64,000 bases of DNA from Channallabes apus (lineage: Eukaryota > Chordata > Actinopteri > Siluriformes > Clariidae): the NCBI GenBank assembly GCA_030522415.1, contig CM060112.1, positions 8,971,001 to 9,035,000 on the forward strand, in the 5' to 3' direction. Position 1 is the first letter of the stretch; every line of letters begins with the position of its first letter. The position numbers were made by a program, and so were the translations under genes. The notes below the pieces were generated by a model, which worked only from the letters and a program-made list of their open reading frames with translations, made no database searches and had not been told where the DNA came from. This document shows, in pieces, positions 42,436-54,500 of this stretch.

Positions 42436-45223
42436 CACAAGATAGACATTCTGTCATACATTAAAATGTCCACAAGGTGGCAAAATAATGCTATAAATGG
42501 CTTTTAGGCAATGCTTTTAGTTTTTAGATAGATTTGTTTATTAATGAATGCACAATGCTTTAGTATTACAAATGTAACATTTAGGTATATGTAAGATGTA
42601 AATGCATAGGCAAAACTATATATGGTGAATAACAGGATTCATTGATTTGGAATTTAAGGAGTTATATATTTCAGTAACACTATCTTTGCATAGTCTACAG
42701 AGTCAGCAAAAACATCTCTAGACCATGTTTAGTGGATATTCATTAACATATAAACAATGAACTTTAAAAAGATACATAATTGAAAGACTGTTAAAATGCT
42801 TTTGATCTTCATTTTGACGACCTAATTTATGGCACTTTGCTTATTAGTAGATGCAATGTAATGTAGATCGAACTAAAACAAAAAATTATAATTTCTAATA
42901 TATTATCTACATAATTTTTAAACTGTACTGTATGTGCAGTCTACGCACCTTGCGAGGTAAGCTTGGGTAGGCGACATAGTTGCACTCTGTCCACCTGCCC
43001 TTACTGTATGTGCAATGAGCTCAATCAGGTGACATGGCTACACTCGCCTTTGTCTCACGAGCTTAAACAGGTGAAATGGCGGAATTAAGATGAAATGAGC
43101 TTAGATAGGTGAAATGGCATTATTGCTTTCTCAGGCTGGTGCAATGACAGATGACAAATGAATCAAGCTCTTGCATCAACAGTGTAACATGCTCACCTTT
43201 AAAGTCCCCTGGGCGTATGTTCATATTGGTGTCCACTTACGTGTTCATATTGGTCTAGGTTGGCAGCTTTAGTGTAGCAGTGTAGTTTTTCCTGGGCAGC
43301 AGCTCTTGTGGGATTTTTAATGCATCTCTCTTCTCCTCTCGCTGTGGTGGCTGGCCAGTCCTGTCCAGCCATCCACTGGCACGGCCTCGGTGTGAACGCT
43401 TGGGACTTCTAATGTTCAGGTGGCTTACCTTGACTGGGAACATGGGACTTAACAGGTAACACCGCAGCCTTTTTTCGCTTTGCAGCTGGCTTGCGAAAGT
43501 TGGTTCACTGTGCAGATGAAGCAGTGCATACAGTCCCTTGGCCACTCTTTTCTATGTCGTGATCAAACAACGACATTCAGTTTACTCACCTTTGAAGTGC
43601 TTGGGGCACATGGCATCACCCTGTCCGCATGCCGCTCTCACCTGCCGGACAACTCTTGACTCTGATTCCTAAACTCCAAACCTTAAAATCTCACCATTGT
43701 TAATCTGAACTCTGGATCCTGGATAAAGCTCCCCATCTCACTTTTATAACGTGGCATGAGCCCCAGATCCTACACCAGCCATGCCCAATCCATCAACCCC
43801 ACCCCTTCACACACCTGCAGAAGAGGATGCTGTCTCTGTAAGCAGCCTTCTGAGTGAACAAGGAGCGATACTACCATTGATTCTATCCATGATCGGTGCA
43901 TCAGTTCATAAATTCCGTTCTAATCCTGACACACCATCACTCTGGAAAAGGGCCAAATTGGGCTCATCAGACATGACTTTTTTTCCATTGCTCAAAAGTC
44001 CAATATTTATGCTACCTGGTATTTTTTTTTCCACTAAACAAGTGGGTTTCTTTTCTTTTCCAACCTTGTTCTATTTGCAATGTGAAATCGTAATGTGTAA
44101 CTTTCACTTTTAAGCAGAATTTCTTTAAATTGGTTTTCTGATTAAATATTACCAAGTTTATAAGAGATCTCCTATGATCGCATGATTACAGTAGTATAGT
44201 AAGCATATTATAATTATGATATGTCATGTGTAATATGTAATAAGGAGAGAGAGGGAAGCAGAGATAGGTGGAAATTATTTTAGTCTTAAAAAAGTAACAG
44301 TAATAAACTTAAACAGTAATACTAGCAATAAACTTTTTTCAGATCTGCTCCTTTGTATAGAGTATACAGCACAAATCCACAGCACAGGGCAGCTCTTTGC
44401 AAAAATGCCTTGTTCATAGAGACAGAAATACATGCTATCATGCACAGAGACACACACACATAGGTCTCTGAGTTCCTACTCTTTTTCAGGGCATAATAAA
44501 GGCACTGGGAAGGTGAAAATTACCTGAGTAGATGAGTAAGACTATGGCTTTTGTTTATGCTCACTGCTTAACTAGCAGATTTGGCAAAAGATTGTGCATG
44601 TATTTTTAACCTATGTATTTTTTTAAACTATTTAAATTAGCTGGAAGTTATTAATAAATGGCCTGCCAGTTCATTCAATCTACAGTTTCTGCTAAGCTGA
44701 CAATACTTTGTACGGAAGTTGGATGATGATGTATGTAGTGTAGATCTGGGTCTGTAACTTAAAATAAAATAGGTCCTATGAAAAGCAAGTGAAGCAAACC
44801 CCTTTCGTGCAGCAATTTTTTTTGTGTGTAATACATGGATGTTCAGAAAGTTTCTTCAACTTTTATAGTGAGAACATTCTACCTATCCTTAGCACTATGT
44901 TAACAAAAGAAACAACATCCTTCATGTTCACGTTTACTTAGCTTTTTCACTGGTCACATTCAATTCTCTTGATTTCCCAACCACTGCTTTACCAACAAAT
45001 TGAAGTCAAAGCTACAAATGTAACATGTAACATCAAATATGGTACCAAGTTGCATTTTGAGTAATACTGTAGATATTTTCATATTCCTTGTCCAATAAGG
45101 TCCATTTTGATACCAAGTTTATTACTGTATCATGTCTGATTGTTAAAATATGGCAATAAGAATTGTTTTATGAGGAGAGCTTTCTAATGTTTAAATATTA
45201 TGTTTAGAATATTAAATTCAGAA
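42436..45223. other. Intergenic DNA, no supported gene
   Basis: A short degenerate tandem tract at about 42959-43130 has four related units of the type GAGCTTAAACAGGTGAAATGGC. A duplicated GTTCATATTGGT lies near 43217-43251. Frames at 43255-43545 and 43781-44113 show no recognisable domain. The rest is AT-rich with nothing identified. Confidence 0.5.
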
Positions 45224-45228
45224 GAAAG

Positions 45229-45580
45229 TGTCATGATTTTTCCCCTTACTGTGTCTGCGTCGGGTGCGTGGTCGTGGCATGAATGCAGAGGAGGCGAGCT
45301 GACGGTTCGTTATTCTCTTTTATTAACATAAAAGGGAAACAAAACACCAAACACAAACTCAACTTAACTACAACAAAAGCTAGACGCCTGACTGCTGTTC
45401 AGTCAGGCTATTTAAACACAAACAAATCAACTAATAATTGGCTTACCTCGGTTCAGGTGAGCTTCTACGTCACCTGACCGAGGTGCACTCTGGGAACTGA
45501 AGTAAAACACAAAACACAAACAAACTACAAAACGAAACGAAAAACGGGCGCTAGGCGCCCTCTAGGGGTTAACCGTCACA
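45229..45580 (-). repeat. Element 2 downstream LTR
   Basis: 352 bp, starting (minus) TGTGACGGTTAACCCCTAG and ending ATCATGACA. It differs from 57119-57470 by A/G in the ACACAAAA/ACGCAAAA stretch near 45512. The stop codon of the giant ORF lies in its first five bases (TGA, 45578-45576). Confidence 0.95.
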
Positions 45581-48500
45581 GTATCACCCCCCAAAAAATG
45601 CTCCTCCGGAGCATCACCGGAGGTCCTGGACACCCACCCCAATGTTCTACCTTATCTTCCCTGACCAGGGGGCTGGGTGACAGGGCTGGAGACATGCTTG
45701 GCAGAGGCTGGGCTGGAGACGTGCTCGGCCATTGCAGAGCTGTCACTGCGCTCGACGACGGAGTTGGAGCATGCACTGCGCTCGACGACGGCATTGAAGC
45801 GTGCACTGCGCTCGACGACGGCGTTGGAGTATGCACTGAGCTCGCGGATGACGTTGGTGCTTGTGCTGAGCTCGACAGCGGCGTTGGTGCTTGTGCTGAG
45901 CTCGACGGAGGCGTTGGAGCGTACTCGGCGCTCGACGGCGGCGTTGGAGCGTACTCGGCGCTCGACGGCGGCGTTGGAGCGTACTCGGCGCTCGACGGCG
46001 GCGTTGGAGCGTACTCGGCGCTCGACGGCGGCGTTGGAGCGTACTCGGTGCTCGACGGCGGCGTTGGAGCGTACTCGGCGCTCGACGGCGGCGTTGGAGC
46101 GTACTCGGCGGTCGACGACGGCGTTGGAGCTTGTGCAGGGCTCGACGACGACGTTGGAGCTTGTGCAGAGCTCGACGATGACGTTAGTGCTTGTGCAGCG
46201 CTCGACGACGAGGTTGGAGCTTGCGCAGGGCTCGATGACGACGTTAGCGCTTGTGCAGAGCTCGACGACGAGGTTGGAGCTTGTGCAGAGCTCGACGACT
46301 GTGTTGGAACTGTCACTGCGCTCGACGACAACGTTGGAGCTTGTGCAGAGCTCAACGGTAGTGTTGGGGCGTGCACTGTGCTCGACGACAACGTTGGAGC
46401 TTGTGCAGAGCTCAACGGTAGTGTTGGAGCGTGCACTGCACTCGACGACAACGTTGGAGCTTGTGCAGAGCTCAACAGCAGTGTTGGAGCGTGCACGGCG
46501 CTCGATGACGACATTGGAGCTTGTGCAGAGCTCACCAGCGGTTTTGGAGCGTGCACTGCGCTCGTCGACAACGTTGGAGCTTGCACTACGCTCGACGACG
46601 TTGGAGCGTGCACTGCACTCGACGACAACGTTGGAGCTTGTGCAGAGCTCAACAGTAGTGTTGGAGCGTGCACTGCGCTCGACAACAACGTTGGAGCTTG
46701 TGCAGAGCTCAACAGCAGTGTTGGAGCGTGCACTGCGCTCGACGACAACGTTGGAGCTTGTGCAGAGCTCAACGGCAGTGTTGGAGCGTGCACTGCGCTC
46801 GTGGACAACGTTGGAGCTTGCACTACGCTCGACGACAACGTTGGAGCTTGTGCAGAGCTCAACAGCAGTGTTGGAGCGTGCACGGCGCTCGACGACAACG
46901 TTGGAGCTTGCACTACGCTCGACGACAACGTTGGAGCTTGTGCAGAGCTCAACAGCAGTGTTGGAGCGTGCACGGCGCTCGACGACAACGTTGGAGCTTG
47001 TGCAGAGCTCAACAGCAGTGTTGGAGCGTGCACGGTGCTCGATGACGACGTTGGAGCTTGTGCAGAGCTCACCAGCGGTTTTGGAGCGTGCACTGCGCTC
47101 GTCGACAACGTTGGAGCTTGCACTACGCTCGACGACGTTGGAGCGTGCACTGCACTCGACGACAACGTTGGAGCTTGTGCAGGGCTCAACAGCAGTGTTG
47201 GAGCATGCACTGCGCTCGACGACAACGTTGGAGCTTGTGCAGAGCTCAACAGCAGTGTTGGAGCGTGCACTGCGCTCGACGACAACGTTGGAGCTTGCAC
47301 TACGCTCGACGACGTTGGAGCGTGCACTGCGCTCGACGACGTTGGAGCGTGCATTGCGCTCGACGACAACGTTGGAGCTTGTGCAGAGCTCAACGGCAGT
47401 GTTGGAGCGTGCACTGCGCTCGTGGACAACGTTGGGGCTTGCACTACGCTCGACGACAACGTTGGAGCTTGTGCAGAGCTCAACAGCAGTGTTGGGGCGT
47501 GCACGGCGCTCGACGACAACGTTGGAGCTTGTGCAGAGCTCAAGAGCAGTGTTGGAGCGTGCACTGCGCTCGACGACAACGTTGGAGCTTGTGCAGAGCT
47601 CAACGGCAGTGTTGGAGCGTGCACGGCGCTCGACGACAACGTTGGAGCTTGTGCAGAGCTCAACGGCAGTGTTGGGGCGTGCACTGCGCTCGACGACAAC
47701 GTTGGAGCTTGTGCAGAGCTCAACAGCAGTGTTGGAGCATGCACTGCGCTCGACGACGACGTTGGAGCGTGCACTGCGCTCGTCGACGACGTTGGAGCGT
47801 GCAGTGCGCTCGACTGCGGCGTGGGAGCGTGCAGTGCGCTCGACTGCGGCGTGGGAGCGTGCAGTGCGCTCGACTGCGGCGTGGGAGCGTGCAGTGCGCT
47901 CGACTGCGGCGTGGGAGCGTGCAGTGCGCTCGACTGCGGCGTGGGAGCGTGCAGTGCGCTCGACTGCGGCGTGGGAGCGTGCAGTGCGCTCGACTGCGGC
48001 GTGGGAGCGTGCAGTGCGCTCGACTGCGGCGTGGGAGCGTGCAGTGCGCTCGACTGCGGCGTGGGAGCGTGCAGTGCGCTCGACTGCGGCGTGGGAGCGT
48101 GCACGGCGCTCGACTGCGGCGTGGGAGCGTGCACGGCGCTCGACTGCGGCGTTGGAGCGTGCACGGCGCTCGACTGCGGCGTTGGAGCGTGCACGGCGCT
48201 CGACTGCGGCGTTGGAGCGTGCACGGCGCTCGACTGCGGCGTTGGAGCGTGCACGGCGCTCGACTGCGGCGTTGGAGCGTGCACGGCGCTCGACTGCGGC
48301 GTTGGAGCGTGCACGGCGCTCGACTGCGGCGTTGGAGCGTGCACGGCGCTCGACTGCGGCGTTGGAGCGTGCACGGCGCTCGACTGCGGCGTTGGAGCGT
48401 GCACGGCGCTCGACTGCGGCGTTGGAGCGTGCACGGCGCTCGACTGCGGCGTTGGAGCGTGCACGGCGCTCGACTGCTGCGTTGGAGCGTGCACGGCGCT

Positions 48501-51500
48501 CGACTGCGGCGTTGGAGCGTGCACGGCGCTCGACTGCGGCGTTGGAGCGTGCACGGCGCTCGACTGCGGCGTTGATGCGTGCACGGCGCTCGACTGCGGC
48601 GTTGGAGCGTGCACGGCGCTCGTGCTGCATCGCTCGTGCACATCTTCCTCCGCGAGGGTTTTAGGCAGTGGCAGGAGTGGGAGTGCATCGTCCAGATCCA
48701 GGAGAGGAATCGCTTCCGGGATCACGGCCTGGTTCTCCCGAACCTGGACGAGCTGCAGTTGGAGCTGCAGCACCTGCTCGCGCAGGTCCAGAATGCACTC
48801 CCGGTTGAACTCTGCCCACTGCCAGTAGAAGCCCCCCGCGCTGCCGTGTTGCAGCGGTGCACAATCCGCTGTGCTTAGCTCCGGCGGCGGGGATGGGGGA
48901 AACGCGTCCGCGCTGGGTTCAGGCAGTGACCGAGGGAGGAGTGCATCGTCCAGATCCGGGAGGGCGATCGCTTCCGGGACTACAGGCTGGTTCTCCCGAA
49001 CCTGGACGTACTGCAGTTGGAGCTGCAGCACCTGCTCGCGCAGGTCTCGAATGCACTCCTCATTGCGTTCTGCCCACTGCGTTGGAGCGTGCACGGCGCT
49101 CGACGACGGCGTTGGAGCTTGTGCAGGGCTCGACGACGACGTTGGAGCTTGTGCAGAGCTCGACGATGACGTTAGTGCTTGTGCAGCGCTCGACGACGAG
49201 GTTGGAGCTTGCGCAGGGCTCGATGACGACGTTAGCGCTTGTGCAGAGCTCGACGACGAGGTTGGAGCTTGTGCAGAGCTCGACGACTGTGTTGGAACTG
49301 TCACTGCGCTCGACGACAACGTTGGAGCTTGTGCAGAGCTCAACGGTAGTGTTGGGGCGTGCACTGTGCTCGACGACAACGTTGGAGCTTGTGCAGAGCT
49401 CAACGGTAGTGTTGGAGCGTGCACTGCGCTCGACGACAACGTTGGAGCTTGTGCAGAGCTCAACAGCAGTGTTGGAGCGTGCACGGCGCTCGATGACGAC
49501 ATTGGAGCTTGTGCAGAGCTCACCAGCGGTTTTGGAGCGTGCACTGCGCTCGTCGACAACGTTGGAGCTTGCACTACGCTCGACGACGTTGGAGCGTGCA
49601 CTGCACTCGACGACAACGTTGGAGCTTGTGCAGAGCTCAACAGTAGTGTTGGAGCGTGCACTGCGCTCGACGACAACGTTGGAGCTTGTGCAGAGATCAA
49701 CAGCAGTGTTGGAGCGTGCACTGCGCTCGACGACAACGTTGGAGCTTGTGCAGAGCTCAACAGCAGTGTTGGAGCGTGCACTGCGCTCGACGACGTTGGA
49801 GCGTGCACTGCGCTCGACGACAACGTTGGAGCGTGCACTGCGCTCGACGACAACGTTGGAGCTTGTGCAGAGCTCAACAGCAGTGTTGAAGCGTGCACTG
49901 CGCTTGACGACAACGTTGGAGCTTGCACTACGCTCGACGACGTTGGAGCGTGCACTGCGCTCGACGACGTTGGAGCGTGCATTGCGCTCGACGACGTTGG
50001 AGCGTGCACTGCGCTCGACGACAACGTTGGAGCTTGTGCAGAGCTCAACGGCAGTGTTGGAGCGTGCACTGGGCTCGTGGACAACGTTGGAGCTTGCACT
50101 ACGCTCGACGACAACGTTGGAGCTTGTGCAGAGCTCAACAGCAGTGTTGGAGCGTGCACGGCGCTCGACGACAACGTTGGAGCTTGCACTACGCTCGACG
50201 ACAACGTTGGAGCTTGTGCAGAGCTCAACAGCAGTGTTGGAGCGTGCACGGCGCTCGACGACAACGTTGGAGCTTGTGCAGAGCTCAACAGCAGTGTTGG
50301 AGCGTGCACGGTGCTCGATGACGACGTTGGAGCTTGTGCAGAGCTCACCAGCGGTTTTGGAGCGTGCACTGCGCTCGTCGACAACGTTGGAGCTTGCACT
50401 ACGCTCGACGACAACGTTGGAGCTTGTGCAGGGCTCAACAGCAGTGTTGGAGCGTGCACTGCGCTCGACGACAACGTTGGAGCTTGTGCAGAGCTCAACA
50501 GCAGTGTTGGAGCGTGCACTGCGCTCGACGACAACGTTGGAGCTTGCACTGCACTCGACGACAACGTTGGAGCTTGTGCAGGGCTCAACAGCAGTGTTGG
50601 AGCGTGCACTGCGCTCGACGACAACGTTGGAGCTTGTGCAGAGCTCAACAGCAGTGTTGGAGCGTGCACTGCGCTCGACGACAACGTTGGAGCTTGCACT
50701 ACGCTCGACGACGTTGGAGCGTGCACTGCGCTCGACGACGTTGGAGCGTGCATTGCGCTCGACGACAACGTTGGAGCTTGTGCAGAGCTCAACGGCAGTG
50801 TTGGAGCGTGCACTGCGCTCGTGGACAACGTTGGAGCTTGCACTACGCTCGACGACAACGTTGGAGCTTGTGCAGAGCTCAACAGCAGTGTTGGGGCGTG
50901 CACGGCGCTCGACGACAACGTTGGAGCTTGTGCAGAGCTCAACAGCAGTGTTGGAGCATGCACTGCGCTCGACGACGACGTTGGAGCGTGCACTGCGCTC
51001 GTCGACGACGTTGGAGCGTGCAGTGCGCTCGACTGCGGCGTGGGAGCGTGCAGTGCGCTCGACTGCGGCGTGGGAGCGTGCAGTGCGCTCGACTGCGGCG
51101 TGGGAGCGTGCAGTGCGCTCGACTGCGGCGTGGGAGCGTGCAGTGCGCTCGACTGCGGCGTGGGAGCGTGCAGTGCGCTCGACTGCGGCGTGGGAGCGTG
51201 CAGTGCGCTCGACTGCGGCGTGGGAGCGTGCAGTGCGCTCGACTGCGGCGTGGGAGCGTGCAGTGCGCTCGACTGCGGCGTGGGAGCGTGCAGTGCGCTC
51301 GACTGCGGCGTGGGAGCGTGCACGGCGCTCGACTGCGGCGTGGGAGCGTGCACGGCGCTCGACTGCGGCGTTGGAGCGTGCACGGCGCTCGACTGCGGCG
51401 TTGGAGCGTGCACGGCGCTCGACTGCGGCGTTGGAGCGTGCACGGCGCTCGACTGCGGCGTTGGAGCGTGCACGGCGCTCGACTGCGGCGTTGGAGCGTG

Positions 51501-54500
51501 CACGGCGCTCGACTGCGGCGTTGGAGCGTGCACGGCGCTCGACTGCGGCGTTGGAGCGTGCACGGCGCTCGACTGCGGCGTTGGAGCGTGCACGGCGCTC
51601 GACTGCGGCGTTGGAGCGTGCACGGCGCTCGACTGCGGCGTTGGAGCGTGCACGGCGCTCGACTGCTGCGTTGGAGCGTGCACGGCGCTCGACTGCGGCG
51701 TTGGAGCGTGCACGGCGCTCGACTGCGGCGTTGGAGCGTGCACGGCGCTCGACTGCGGCGTTGATGCGTGCACGGCGCTCGACTGCGGCGTTGGAGCGTG
51801 CACGGCGCTCGTGCTGCATCGCTCGTGCACATCTTCCTCCGCGAGGGTTTTAGGCAGTGGCAGGAGTGGGAGTGCATCGTCCAGATCCAGGAGAGGAATC
51901 GCTTCCGGGATCACGGCCTGGTTCTCCCGAACCTGGACGAGCTGCAGTTGGAGCTGCAGCACCTGCTCGCGCAGGTCCAGAATGCACTCCCGGTTGAACT
52001 CTGCCCACTGCCAGTAGAAGCCCCCCGCGCTGCCGTGTTGCAGCGGTGCACAATCCGCTGTGCTTAGCTCCGGCGGCGGGGATGGGGGAAACGCGTCCGC
52101 GCTGGGTTCAGGCAGTGACCGAGGGAGGAGTGCATCGTCCAGATCCGGGAGGGCGATCGCTTCCGGGACTACAGGCTGGTTCTCCCGAACCTGGACGTAC
52201 TGCAGTTGGAGCTGCAGCACCTGCTCGCGCAGGTCTCGAATGCACTCCTCATTGCGTTCTGCCCACTGCGTTGGAGCGTGCACGGCGCTCGACGACGGCG
52301 TTGGAGCTTGTGCAGGGCTCGACGACGACGTTGGAGCTTGTGCAGAGCTCGACGATGACGTTAGTGCTTGTGCAGCGCTCGACGACGAGGTTGGAGCTTG
52401 CGCAGGGCTCGATGACGACGTTAGCGCTTGTGCAGAGCTCGACGACGAGGTTGGAGCTTGTGCAGAGCTCGACGACTGTGTTGGAACTGTCACTGCGCTC
52501 GACGACAACGTTGGAGCTTGTGCAGAGCTCAACGGTAGTGTTGGGGCGTGCACTGTGCTCGACGACAACGTTGGAGCTTGTGCAGAGCTCAACGGTAGTG
52601 TTGGAGCGTGCACTGCGCTCGACGACAACGTTGGAGCTTGTGCAGAGCTCAACAGCAGTGTTGGAGCGTGCACGGCGCTCGATGACGACATTGGAGCTTG
52701 TGCAGAGCTCACCAGCGGTTTTGGAGCGTGCACTGCGCTCGTCGACAACGTTGGAGCTTGCACTACGCTCGACGACGTTGGAGCGTGCACTGCACTCGAC
52801 GACAACGTTGGAGCTTGTGCAGAGCTCAACAGTAGTGTTGGAGCGTGCACTGCGCTCGACGACAACGTTGGAGCTTGTGCAGAGATCAACAGCAGTGTTG
52901 GAGCGTGCACTGCGCTCGACGACAACGTTGGAGCTTGCACTACGCTCGACGACGTTGGAGCGTGCACTGCACTCGACGACAACGTTGGAGCTTGTGCAGA
53001 GCTCAACAGTAGTGTTGGAGCATGCACTGCGCTCGACGACAACGTTGGAGCTTGTGCAGAGATCAACAGCAGTGTTGGAGCGTGCACTGCGCTCGACGAC
53101 AACGTTGGAGCTTGTGCAGAGCTCAACAGCAGTGTTGGAGCGTGCACTGCGCTCGACGACGTTGGAGCGTGCACTGCGCTCGACGACAACGTTGGAGCGT
53201 GCACTGCGCTCGACGACAACGTTGGAGCTTGTGCAGAGCTCAACAGCAGTGTTGAAGCGTGCACTGCGCTTGACGACAACGTTGGAGCTTGCACTACGCT
53301 CGACGACGTTGGAGCGTGCACTGCGCTCGACGACGTTGGAGCGTGCATTGCGCTCGACGACGTTGGAGCGTGCACTGCGCTCGACGACAACGTTGGAGCT
53401 TGTGCAGAGCTCAACGGCAGTGTTGGAGCGTGCACTGCGCTCGTGGACAACGTTGGAGCTTGCACTACGCTCGACGACAACGTTGGAGCTTGTGCAGAGC
53501 TCAACAGCAGTGTTGGAGCGTGCACGGCGCTCGACGACAACGTTGGAGCTTGCACTACGCTCGACGACAACGTTGGAGCTTGTGCAGAGCTCAACAGCAG
53601 TGTTGGAGCGTGCACGGCGCTCGACGACAACGTTGGAGCTTGTGCAGAGCTCAACAGCAGTGTTGGAGCGTGCACGGTGCTCGATGACGACGTTGGAGCT
53701 TGTGCAGAGCTCACCAGCGGTTTTGGAGCGTGCACTGCGCTCGTCGACAACGTTGGAGCTTGCACTACGCTCGACGACAACGTTGGAGCTTGTGCAGGGC
53801 TCAACAGCAGTGTTGGAGCGTGCACTGCGCTCGACGACAACGTTGGAGCTTGTGCAGAGCTCAACAGCAGTGTTGGAGCGTGCACTGCGCTCGACGACAA
53901 CGTTGGAGCTTGCACTGCACTCGACGACAACGTTGGAGCTTGTGCAGGGCTCAACAGCAGTGTTGGAGCGTGCACTGCGCTCGACGACAACGTTGGAGCT
54001 TGTGCAGAGCTCAACAGCAGTGTTGGAGCGTGCACTGCGTTCGACGACAACGTTGGAGCTTGCACTACGCTCGACGACGTTGGAGCGTGCACTGCGCTCG
54101 ACGACGTTGGAGCGTGCATTGCGCTCGACGACAACGTTGGAGCTTGTGCAGAGCTCAACGGCAGTGTTGGAGAGTGCACTGCGCTCGTGGACAACGTTGG
54201 AGCTTGCACTACGCTCGACGACAACGTTGGAGCTTGTGCAGAGCTCAACAGCAGTGTTGGGGCGTGCACGGCGCTCGACGACAACGTTGGAGCTTGTGCA
54301 GAGCTCAAGAGCAGTGTTGGAGCGTGCACTGCGCTCGACGACAACGTTGGAGCTTGTGCAGAGCTCAACGGCAGTGTTGGAGCGTGCACGGCGCTCGACG
54401 ACAACGTTGGAGCTTGTGCAGAGCTCAACAGCAGTGTTGGGGCGTGCACTGCGCTCGACGACAACGTTGGAGCTTGTGCAGAGCTCAACAGCAGTGTTGG

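Noticed and set aside
43781..44113. 110-codon frame beginning with a Pro/Thr-rich segment
   Set aside because: The second half is low-complexity Phe-rich sequence from T-runs, and no family is recognisable.
47800..48620. Regular 30-bp repeats that might suggest a CRISPR array
   Set aside because: Units are contiguous with no unique spacers, are translated as SA(V/L)HAPTPQS, and lie in an animal retrotransposon.
45598..48828. Long plus-strand frames (up to 1076 and 1506 codons) opposite the giant ORF
   Set aside because: They result from a 30-bp unit without stop codons in any frame. They lack unique coding segments consistent with the LTR-based start on that strand.
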